NCBI GenBank assembly: GCA_902168205.1
Contig: CABHOK010000003.1
Coordinates: forward strand, 1,984,001 to 2,048,000
Length of the DNA stretch: 64,000 nt
Direction of reading: 5' to 3'
From: an uncultured Chitinophaga sp.
Lineage (GTDB): Bacteria; Bacteroidota; Bacteroidia; Cytophagales; Cyclobacteriaceae
The notes under the pieces were generated by a model, which was given only the letters and a program-made list of their open reading frames with translations, did no database searches and was not told the origin of the DNA. Every line of letters begins with the position of its first letter. Position 1 is the first letter of the stretch. The translations under genes were made by a program, and so were the position numbers. This document shows positions 26,959-34,386 of this stretch, piece after piece.

Positions 26959-27804
26959 ATGAAACGATTTCCTATTCTTCTCTTATTTATATGTATACTT
27001 TCCTATACTAATATAGTATATGCGCAACGCATCATCACCGCAGGAAGCGCACTGACGGAAACAGTATGTGCACTCGGTGATTGTGATAAAATTATAGCAT
27101 CGGACCGTACAAGCCTGTATCCGGCACACATTCAGCAATTGCCTTCGATTGGTTATCGCGGGGGTATAAATGCAGAAGGAATTCTGAGTCTGAAACCAAC
27201 CCTTGTTATAGCCGAGAAAGATTATGTAGAAGATGCCGTGCTGCAGCAGCTCACAGCCAGTGGTATAAAGCTATTGATCATTGATCGTAAATATACTTTT
27301 AACGATACAAAGAAATTCATTGTACAGATAGCCACTGCATTGAATCGAGATGCTGAAGGAAAAAAGCTGATTGCCAAAATTGAAGGTGAACTTGCCGAGG
27401 CGAATGACATGCTTAAAAAGACAACCTCTGCACCGAAAGTATTGAGTATATATAACAGAGGTACATCCACCATAAGCGTAGCCGGTAAAAATACATTCGG
27501 AGAAATTCTATCGTATGCCGGTGCTACCAGCGCGGTGAGTAATGTAGAAGGATACAAGCCACTAAACACCGAAGCATTGATTGCGGCAAACCCTGATTAT
27601 CTGTTAATGGTGTCTATGGGACTTGAAAGTCTTGGTGGTATAGATGGCGCTTTAAAAATCCCGGGTGTAGCACAGACTACTGCGGGGAAGAAAAAGCAAA
27701 TCGTTTCCATCGAGAGTTTGAAGCTTACCAACTTCGGTCCTCGTTTTGGCGAGGCGGTAAAGGAGCTTGTCCTATTGATACATCCTGAACTCCGCGCGAA
27801 ATAA
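26959..27804 (+). CDS. hmuT: haem ABC transporter, periplasmic haem-binding protein
   Basis: 281 residues with a signal peptide ending near VYAQ. It shows the cluster A-2 haem binding-protein pattern: ITAGSALTETVCALG, SDRTSLYPAHIQQLPSIGYRGGINAEGILSLKPTLVIA, NPDYLLMVSMG and a C-terminal helix EAVKELVLLIHPE. The tyrosine in SIGYR is the usual haem ligand of HmuT/ShuT. It receives haem in the periplasm and passes it to the HmuUV permease. First gene of an operon with its own iron-box promoter. Confidence 0.88.
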   Translation: MKRFPILLLFICILSYTNIVYAQRIITAGSALTETVCALGDCDKIIASDRTSLYPAHIQQLPSIGYRGGINAEGILSLKPTLVIAEKDYVEDAVLQQLTASGIKLLIIDRKYTFNDTKKFIVQIATALNRDAEGKKLIAKIEGELAEANDMLKKTTSAPKVLSIYNRGTSTISVAGKNTFGEILSYAGATSAVSNVEGYKPLNTEALIAANPDYLLMVSMGLESLGGIDGALKIPGVAQTTAGKKKQIVSIESLKLTNFGPRFGEAVKELVLLIHPELRAK

Positions 27805-27810
27805 ATCAGC

Positions 27811-28875
27811 ATGAATCTGGCGCTTTCCATACGGGAATATCGTACTGCTATAATTCTTACTGCACTGGGCATCGGTTTGGTAATAGCCATATTGCTTTCG
27901 CTAACCATTGGTGCCGTGTCTGTTCCCATAGCAGATGTAGCCATCATTATACTACAGAAGGCCGGCTTGTTTCAAAATATAGCGGTTGACAGTATGCATG
28001 AAGTAGTACTGTCTACGATACGTATACCGCGCATTGTCATGACGATACTGATCGGTGCTGCGCTCGGTGTAAGCGGTGCTTCTTTGCAGGGCCTGTTCAG
28101 AAACCCATTGGTAGAACCAAGTTTGATTGGTGTGTCCGGTGGTTCTGCTGCAGCTGTAGTGATAATGATCGTATTTGGTGGTTTTGTTATACAGGCCGAT
28201 GGCTGGATGTATACTATACTCTTGCCGGTGCTGGCATTTGCCGGTGGCATAACGGCTACATTTACTGTATTACGGTTGAGCAACCAAACCGGTCGCACCA
28301 ATATAGCGGTGCTGGTATTAACAGGCGTTGCCATCAATGCACTGGCCGGTGCTATTATAGGACTCGCTATATTTTACGCAGACGAAAATCAATTAAGAAC
28401 TTTCACTTTCTGGACCTTGGGCGACCTGGGTGGCGCAACGTGGGACAAACTCATGATTGCGTCACCTTTACTGATTCTGTCTTCGGCCGGATTGATATTT
28501 TTCTCACCAACACTCAATGCCCTTGCACTCGGTGAAGCCGAAGCCTACCATGTAGGTGTAGATGTAGAGTATACCAAGCGCGTGGTTATATTCCTTTCCG
28601 CATTGGCAGTAGGAGTGAGTGTATCGCTGTCGGGTATGATCGGATTTATAGGTTTGATCGTTCCGCATGTTATACGTGTGTCCTTCTATGCAGATAACAG
28701 ACTTGTATTACCCGGTTCTGTTATCGGAGGTGCATTGCTACTGGTGTTGTCCGATATCGTGGCGCGCACGGTGGTGAGTCCTTCTGAACTTCCTATCGGT
28801 GTTGTAACCGCGCTGATCGGTGCTCCCTTTTTCATCGGATTACTAATGAATGCCAAGCGCAAAAACGAATTGTAA
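27811..28875 (+). CDS. hmuU: haem ABC transporter permease (FecCD family)
   Basis: 354 residues with nine to ten membrane spans. FecCD family signatures are visible: RIPRIVMTILIGAALGVSGASLQGLFRNPLVEPSLIGVSGG near residue 70-110, GLIVPHVIR near 290 and LPIGVVTALIGAPFFIGLL at the end. It forms the inner-membrane channel for haem. It begins 6 bases after hmuT and its stop overlaps the ATPase start by one base (TAATG), a coupled operon. Confidence 0.9.
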   Translation: MNLALSIREYRTAIILTALGIGLVIAILLSLTIGAVSVPIADVAIIILQKAGLFQNIAVDSMHEVVLSTIRIPRIVMTILIGAALGVSGASLQGLFRNPLVEPSLIGVSGGSAAAVVIMIVFGGFVIQADGWMYTILLPVLAFAGGITATFTVLRLSNQTGRTNIAVLVLTGVAINALAGAIIGLAIFYADENQLRTFTFWTLGDLGGATWDKLMIASPLLILSSAGLIFFSPTLNALALGEAEAYHVGVDVEYTKRVVIFLSALAVGVSVSLSGMIGFIGLIVPHVIRVSFYADNRLVLPGSVIGGALLLVLSDIVARTVVSPSELPIGVVTALIGAPFFIGLLMNAKRKNEL

Positions 28876-29684
28876 TGTACCAGGCGAGTAATATATCCTT
28901 TCGGGTTCGCGATAAAATTATTCTGCGCGATATCAATCTGAGTATTGAGCCCGGTGCATTTACAGCGATTGTGGGGCCGAACGGTGCCGGTAAAAGTACG
29001 CTGCTCAAAGTAATGGCACACGAGCATACGGAGTATCATGGTGACGTAACGATCAACGGTAAGGCTGCACGCAATTATAGTCCCAAGGAGTTAGCATGGG
29101 TACGCGCGGTGTTGCCACAGACCACCACGGTGCAATTTACTTTTACGGTAGAGCAGATCGTAATGCTCGGCAGACATGGTCATAAAGCTACGCAGAAAGA
29201 AAATGCCGCGATACTCGATGAAGTGATGTCGCTTACGGGCATCGATCATTTTCGTGAACGCAATTACCTGACGCTATCCGGAGGCGAGAAGCAACGTGTA
29301 CAACTGGCCCGCGTACTGGCGCAGGTATGGGAAGAAACAGTATATCCACGCTATATATTACTGGACGAACCTACCAGCAGCCTCGACATAGCGCAGCAGC
29401 AACTCATCTTTAGCCTGGCCAAGCAGGTATGTGAACGTAACATCGGTGTGATGGCTATCATTCATGATCTGAACCAGGCTGTACAGTTTGCTGATCATCT
29501 ATACTTTTTACGCGGTGGTAAAATAGTAGCCTCGGGAGAAGCGCAGCAGGTATTTACCAAATCAAACATTGAAGAAACATTCTGTTGCCGGGTAAATGTA
29601 TACCACGATCCCTGCAACAACTGTCCTTATATAATTCCGGAGCGAACGATGCAGCAACCTCTGAGCATCAGTTCGAAACGATAG
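28875..29684 (+). CDS. hmuV: haem ABC transporter ATPase
   Basis: 269 residues. Walker A GPNGAGKST (residues 36-44), signature LSGGEKQR, Walker B with YILLDEPTSSLD, and the switch histidine in AIIHDLNQA are all present. A FhuC/HmuV-type ATPase powers haem import. It has a cysteine-rich tail (FCCRVNVYHDPCNNCPY) unusual for the family, which may bind metal or haem (inference). Confidence 0.9.
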   Translation: MYQASNISFRVRDKIILRDINLSIEPGAFTAIVGPNGAGKSTLLKVMAHEHTEYHGDVTINGKAARNYSPKELAWVRAVLPQTTTVQFTFTVEQIVMLGRHGHKATQKENAAILDEVMSLTGIDHFRERNYLTLSGGEKQRVQLARVLAQVWEETVYPRYILLDEPTSSLDIAQQQLIFSLAKQVCERNIGVMAIIHDLNQAVQFADHLYFLRGGKIVASGEAQQVFTKSNIEETFCCRVNVYHDPCNNCPYIIPERTMQQPLSISSKR

Positions 29685-29732
29685 TCAAGTGAAACTATAT
29701 ACCTATAAATATACCATATAAACATCTATAAA

Positions 29733-30809
29733 ATGAGCACGATAGTAGAAAGCAAATCGTCATCCTTACGAGAAGCCTGGAGAGGCATTCAAACTGCCAA
29801 GCCTGGCATCAGAATACGCGAAGCTGCCCGCGACCTTGGAGCAAGTGAAGCGGAGTTACTGGCTACAAGGATCGGAGAGGGCGTAGTACGGTTACAAGGG
29901 CCCTGGACGGAATTGCTGAAGAGTTTCAAAACGCTTGGTAAAGTAATGTCGCTTACACGCAATGATGCCTGCATACTGGAACACAAAGGTCCTTTTCAGG
30001 ACGTGGATGTAAAAGGAGAAGGTGCACGGGCTATGGCAACAGTGATTGGTCCCGTTGAGACACGCGTATTTTTCAGCGCCTGGAGTTTTGCATTTGCTGT
30101 TACTGAAGAGAAATCAGATCGCACACTCAAGAGTATACAAGTATTTGATAAGACCGGTGAAGCTGTAACAAAGATATACCTGCAGGAGAAAAATGATGAA
30201 GCAGCTTATGAGAAACTCGTGGAAACATTCCGCGCTGCAGATCAAAGCGCAGAGCTTGAAGTAGAGCCGTACGCGACAGAGGAATTGAACGGTCCGGAAG
30301 ATCGTGCTGCTTTTCTGCAGGAGTGGAGTGAATTGAAAGATACGCATGACTTCTTCGGCATGCTGCGCAGACATAAAGTACATCGCTATCATGCCCTGGA
30401 ACTGGCGACCGGTAAATATACCTACCAGGTAGATGCCAAGCTTACACCGAAGCAGATATTAGACCGTGCATCGGCTACAAAATTACCGATCATGATCTTC
30501 GCAGGTAATCGTGGTAATCTTCAGATACACCAGGGCAAAGTAAGAACGATCCGTGTACTCGAACGCGGTCATGCAGGACCAGAGCAATGGTTAAATGTAC
30601 TTGATCCTGATTTCAACATGCACATGCGTATGGATGTTGTACACACTGCATGGGTTGTACAGAAACCTACAACGGAGGGGCTGGTGACTTCGGTTGAGCT
30701 TTTCGATAAGGGCAAGAATATGATCGCACAATTCTTCGGACTGAGAAAACCCGGTATTCCAGAAAGAGAAGAATGGAGAGAAGTCGTGAAGAATCTTCAG
30801 GCGCTTTAA
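29733..30809 (+). CDS. hmuS: HmuS/HemS-type haem-utilisation protein
   Basis: 358 residues, no signal peptide. It shows the duplicated HemS/ChuS fold: an N-terminal half with IREAARDLGASEAELLATRIGEGVVRL and SLTRNDACILEHKGPFQDV, and a C-terminal half repeating that layout (PIMIFAGNRGNLQIHQGKVRTIRV, WLNVLDPDFNMHMRMDVVHTAWVVQKP). HemS proteins bind or degrade cytoplasmic haem to free iron. It lies in the haem operon, 48 bases after hmuV. Confidence 0.9.
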   Translation: MSTIVESKSSSLREAWRGIQTAKPGIRIREAARDLGASEAELLATRIGEGVVRLQGPWTELLKSFKTLGKVMSLTRNDACILEHKGPFQDVDVKGEGARAMATVIGPVETRVFFSAWSFAFAVTEEKSDRTLKSIQVFDKTGEAVTKIYLQEKNDEAAYEKLVETFRAADQSAELEVEPYATEELNGPEDRAAFLQEWSELKDTHDFFGMLRRHKVHRYHALELATGKYTYQVDAKLTPKQILDRASATKLPIMIFAGNRGNLQIHQGKVRTIRVLERGHAGPEQWLNVLDPDFNMHMRMDVVHTAWVVQKPTTEGLVTSVELFDKGKNMIAQFFGLRKPGIPEREEWREVVKNLQAL

Positions 30810-30811
30810 AA

Positions 30812-32965
30812 ATGAAAACTGTCTATATACTTCGGAACGTTCTGCTATATATCGGCAGACACTGCGGCTGCAATCCTGTCGCTATAGCAACCGGTATCAT
30901 GCTGATGGCCGGTATACATGCACAGGCGCAGGACTCCCTTACCATCAAGCAACTGGCGGAGATCGTAGTAACCGCTACACGCAGTGAACGTGCGCTCGCA
31001 GAGTTGCCGGTTCCTGTAATCGTAATTCAGCAGAAGCAGATTGCCAGCATGGGATCGCTTCGTCTGAACGATGTACTGGGCGAACAAACCGGTCTCGCAA
31101 TAACAAGTGATCATGGTACCGGAGTGCAGATGCAGGGCTTTACACCTGAATATACTTTGATACTGGTGGATGGAGAGCCGCTGATCGGTCGTACGTCTGG
31201 TACGCTCGAGTTGAACCGCATTGCCGTGGGCAACATCAAGCAGGTAGAGATCATGAAAGGTCCGAGCTCAAGCTTGTATGGATCAGAAGCGCTGGCCGGT
31301 GTGATCAATATCATTACAGATCGTCCGAATGGTGTGAACGGTACATTAACGTCACGCTATGGAACAAATGAGACATCGGATTTTTCTGCAACGCTGAACT
31401 ATCAGAAGAACAAATTCGGACTCTATGCATTCCTGGATCGCTATAGCACCGATGGCTATGATCTGTCTCCCGATACAGAAGGTAAAACGGTAAGTCCGTT
31501 CACGAACTATACCTATCAGTCGCGCCTCACATACGACTTCAGTGATCGCATGAAATTCTCCGTGTCGGGGAGATACTTTACCGAAACACAGAAGAGTGTT
31601 ACGGATATCGGTACAACCGATGCCCCCGTATTGCTCAACGGACGCGGTGACGTGGAGGACTGGAATGTAAACCCGGTGCTGAGCTATAGCTTTTCGCAAA
31701 AGTTCAAAACTACATTCAGACTATACGGATCGAAATATAGCACTACATCTCTGATGACTTACCAGGGCGATGGCTCCACGTATGATGATACATACTTTGA
31801 TCAGACATTTACTCGCCCGGAGATACAAACGGAGTATTTTCTGAGCGCTAAAAATATAATCACACTCGGAGTAGGAAGAATCTGGGAAAGTGTGGAAGCT
31901 ACGCGGTACGATGATAAGATGAAGTACCAGACTAACTATGCGTATGCACAGTACGAATGGCAACCGCTGTCCAAACTCAACCTGTTGATTGGCGGCCGTT
32001 ACGATGATCATAGTGCATATGGGTCTCAATTCAGTCCTAAACTTTCGGCACAGTATGATGTAAACTCGTGGCTGGCTGTACGTGGTTCGTTTGGCGTAGG
32101 CTTTAAGGCTCCCGACTTTCGCCAGCTATACCTGAACTTTACAAACGCAACGGTGGGCTATACGGTGCTCGGTTCCAATGAGCTGGCTGCAGGTATAGCA
32201 CGACTTCAGTCGGAAGGGCAGATAGATGAGATCCTGGTAGATCCGTCTTCTTTCGGTGAGATCAAGGCCGAAACATCCCGAGCCTATAATATAGGTCTGA
32301 AGCTTCAGCCGTTCAAACGCTCCTTCTTGAACATTAATGTTTTCAGAAATGATGTGAAAGACCTGATTGATACCAAGCCGGTAGCACGAAAAGTGAACCA
32401 GCAGTATGTATATAGCTATTACAATATAGCGAAGGTGTTTACGCAAGGTGTTGAAGCAGAAGCCACACACATGCTTACCAACCAGATCAGTCTTTCATTA
32501 GGATACCAGCTTTTGATTGCAAAAGATAAAGCGGTGATCGAGCAGCTGAAAGCAGGGGAGATCTATGCGCGCGATCCGAAAACCAACATCACCAGAAGAG
32601 TAAAAGAAAGTGAGTATGGCGGTTTGTTCAATCGCTCACGCCACATGCTGAACGCGAAGGTGTTTTATGAAAATGCAGCAAACGGTTGGACCGCCAGTGC
32701 ACGCGCTATATATCGCGGCCGCTATGGTTTCTCCGATGCGAATAACAACGTCATACTCGATGATGACAGCGAGTATGTCGATGGTTATGTAGTATGCAAC
32801 GTATCAGCCGGTAAAACATTTATGAATGTTCTGAAGGCACAAGTTGGTTGCGATAACCTGTTCGATTATACCAACAACCAATATATACCATCCTTGCCGG
32901 GCCGGTTGTTATGGGCCAGTGTGTCTGTAACGCTCACGGGAAAAACAAATCAGAAAATTAATTAA
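30812..32965 (+). CDS. TonB-dependent haem receptor
   Basis: The frame is open from 30773 inside hmuS, but ATG 30812 gives a signal-like N-terminus ending HAQAQD. A plug domain follows (LAEIVVTATRSERALAELPVPVIVI, then DVLGEQTGLAI, VDGEPLIGRT, VEIMKGPSSSLYGSEALAGVINI). A 22-strand barrel follows and ends near LLWASVSVTLTG. The plug signatures match HmuR/ButB-type haem or cobalamin receptors; context makes haem the likely ligand. It overlaps hmuS only by its untranslated lead, and is followed after 46 bases by the HmuY gene, as in known haem operons. Confidence 0.85.
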   Translation: MKTVYILRNVLLYIGRHCGCNPVAIATGIMLMAGIHAQAQDSLTIKQLAEIVVTATRSERALAELPVPVIVIQQKQIASMGSLRLNDVLGEQTGLAITSDHGTGVQMQGFTPEYTLILVDGEPLIGRTSGTLELNRIAVGNIKQVEIMKGPSSSLYGSEALAGVINIITDRPNGVNGTLTSRYGTNETSDFSATLNYQKNKFGLYAFLDRYSTDGYDLSPDTEGKTVSPFTNYTYQSRLTYDFSDRMKFSVSGRYFTETQKSVTDIGTTDAPVLLNGRGDVEDWNVNPVLSYSFSQKFKTTFRLYGSKYSTTSLMTYQGDGSTYDDTYFDQTFTRPEIQTEYFLSAKNIITLGVGRIWESVEATRYDDKMKYQTNYAYAQYEWQPLSKLNLLIGGRYDDHSAYGSQFSPKLSAQYDVNSWLAVRGSFGVGFKAPDFRQLYLNFTNATVGYTVLGSNELAAGIARLQSEGQIDEILVDPSSFGEIKAETSRAYNIGLKLQPFKRSFLNINVFRNDVKDLIDTKPVARKVNQQYVYSYYNIAKVFTQGVEAEATHMLTNQISLSLGYQLLIAKDKAVIEQLKAGEIYARDPKTNITRRVKESEYGGLFNRSRHMLNAKVFYENAANGWTASARAIYRGRYGFSDANNNVILDDDSEYVDGYVVCNVSAGKTFMNVLKAQVGCDNLFDYTNNQYIPSLPGRLLWASVSVTLTGKTNQKIN

Positions 32966-33011
32966 TCAAATAAATAATAATTACATGTTAAACATAAACC
33001 CAATAGTAAAA

Positions 33012-33641
33012 ATGAAATACGTATTGAATGTAAAAGTTGCGCTTCTTCTCTTCGCTTTTGTAGCCGTAGTAGGATGTGATGATGACGATGAGAAAGAAAC
33101 GGTGACACTTGAAGCCACAACGACATCAGACCTCGATGCTGTAAGCACCTCAAAGTATACTTTGTTCAGCTTTAAGAATAATGCTGTAGTTGCTAACTCC
33201 GACAGCGCTACTGCTAACTGGGATATAGCATTCCGTGGTACAACCATTATTCTGAACAGCGGTGTAAGCGGTCCTGGTACAGCAGCCGGTCAAACCGTGT
33301 CTGGTATATTTGATGAACTGGCAGAAGCGCCTGCATCGGGCTATGCGTCAGATTCAGAAAGTGCAAAGGCTATCGTGGGCAGTGGCGGATGGTATACCTA
33401 TACCGGAACAACAGCGACTCCCAACCACGCTATACTTCCGATCGCAGGTAAAATTCTGGTGATCAAAACAGCTGATAACAAGTATGTGAAGCTGGAGATC
33501 ATCAGTTACTACAAAGGAAACCCGGATACAACGACTGCTACTTTTGCAGATCTGGCCACACGTCCTGCTTCCCGTTACTATACCTTCCGCTTTATCTACC
33601 AGCCGGATGGCACCACTAACTTCGCGACTACCCAGAAATAG
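33012..33641 (+). CDS. hmuY: HmuY-family haem-binding lipoprotein
   Basis: An earlier ATG at 32985 exists, but ATG 33012 places the lipobox properly (AVVGC, C22, then DDDDEKE). The mature part has the HmuY layout: YTLFSFKNNAVVA, SATANWDIAFRGTTIILNSG, GSGGWYTYTG, PIAGKILVIKTADNKYVKLEIISYYKG, RYYTFRFIYQPDGT. HmuY proteins take haem from host or free haemoproteins at the surface and hand it to the TonB receptor, here the preceding gene. The two conserved haem-binding histidines of Porphyromonas HmuY are not obvious, so the ligand mode may differ. Confidence 0.88.
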   Translation: MKYVLNVKVALLLFAFVAVVGCDDDDEKETVTLEATTTSDLDAVSTSKYTLFSFKNNAVVANSDSATANWDIAFRGTTIILNSGVSGPGTAAGQTVSGIFDELAEAPASGYASDSESAKAIVGSGGWYTYTGTTATPNHAILPIAGKILVIKTADNKYVKLEIISYYKGNPDTTTATFADLATRPASRYYTFRFIYQPDGTTNFATTQK

Positions 33642-33709
33642 GTATATATAGTTAGACTAAAAAGAAGACCCTCTTAATAAATAGTTATAGTAATCAATAT
33701 AAATATGTA

Positions 33710-34090
33710 ATGATGCACCAAAGATCAAACCTGGAAATAATCGCAGAGTCACTCAACGGTTATGTGAGTCGCTGTCTGTGTTGTCATGAATATAATATTG
33801 GCTATAAAAATGTGTTACTCGTTTTTGATGAAGATGCCATGGTGCGCTTTTTCGAATGGGTGATCGCCAATCGTCAGTCGCTTGATAATTTTCATCCGCT
33901 GCCGCATGGTCGCAACCGGATATTCTCGAGTCCGCACAGCAACCTCTTCCTCGTGTATAGTGATGAAGAGATTGAAGATCTTGCCGACCTGTTCGCGGAA
34001 GTACAGATCGTACTTGAAGCACGAAGGCTGGTGAATTGTGATAAAGGCAATACGGAAGGGGCTGATCAGGTTTGTGGGTTTGATTGTTGA
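33710..34090 (+). CDS. small CLCC-motif protein of the haem operon (DUF6686-like)
   Basis: 126 residues, ATG 33710 (a second ATG is one codon on). A cysteine cluster CLCC near residue 22-25 and two more cysteines at the end (CDKG, CGFDC) suggest metal or haem binding. The middle is helical and acidic (YSDEEIEDLADLFAEVQIVLEA). From memory, similar CxC(C) proteins of unknown function (DUF6686) are common after HmuY in Bacteroidota; this is recall and not a search result. It follows hmuY after 68 bases and is probably the last gene of the operon. Confidence 0.6.
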   Translation: MMHQRSNLEIIAESLNGYVSRCLCCHEYNIGYKNVLLVFDEDAMVRFFEWVIANRQSLDNFHPLPHGRNRIFSSPHSNLFLVYSDEEIEDLADLFAEVQIVLEARRLVNCDKGNTEGADQVCGFDC

Positions 34091-34271
34091 GTCAACGTTG
34101 ACCGTTCATCGTTTGTCTGGAGTCGTGTTCGTTTGGTTGGGTGTTATGAAAATTGGTTAGGTGTATAAGATTTAGTGTGCTTGTGCCGTTCTGTGGGCGG
34201 GCCGTTAGTATGGACTTAATAATTTGATTTTCAATTGTTTGAATTTTTTCAGACTTGTGAAGGGGATGTAT

Positions 34272-34293
34272 ATATACCCTCTATAGGGTATAT
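34272..34293 (+). terminator. short perfect hairpin after the haem operon
   Basis: ATATACCCT and AGGGTATAT form a 9-bp perfect stem around CTAT. No T run follows. It lies between the haem operon and the siderophore-receptor promoter and may end or stabilise the haem transcript. Confidence 0.35.
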
Positions 34294-34312
34294 CATTCGC
34301 TTCTCAAGGCGA

Positions 34313-34362
34313 TTGCAGGAGGCTTGAAACAGACGTTATTTTAAATTTAAAATGATTCTAAA
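34313..34362 (+). promoter_or_regulatory. promoter with iron-box operator before the siderophore receptor
   Basis: TTGCA at 34313, 21 bases, then TATTTTAA (34337-34344), a weaker -7 box. TTTAAAATGATTCTAAA (34346-34362) follows, matching the iron palindrome in all but one arm pair. The geometry is the same as at 25969 and 26928: the box starts 8-9 bases after the first base of the -7 element. Confidence 0.6.
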
Positions 34363-34386
34363 TAATTAGTTTAAGTCTGTATTTTA

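Noticed and set aside
30773-30811. Longer start of the haem receptor inside hmuS
   Set aside because: Would add a charged 13-residue lead before the signal peptide; ATG 30812 fits better.
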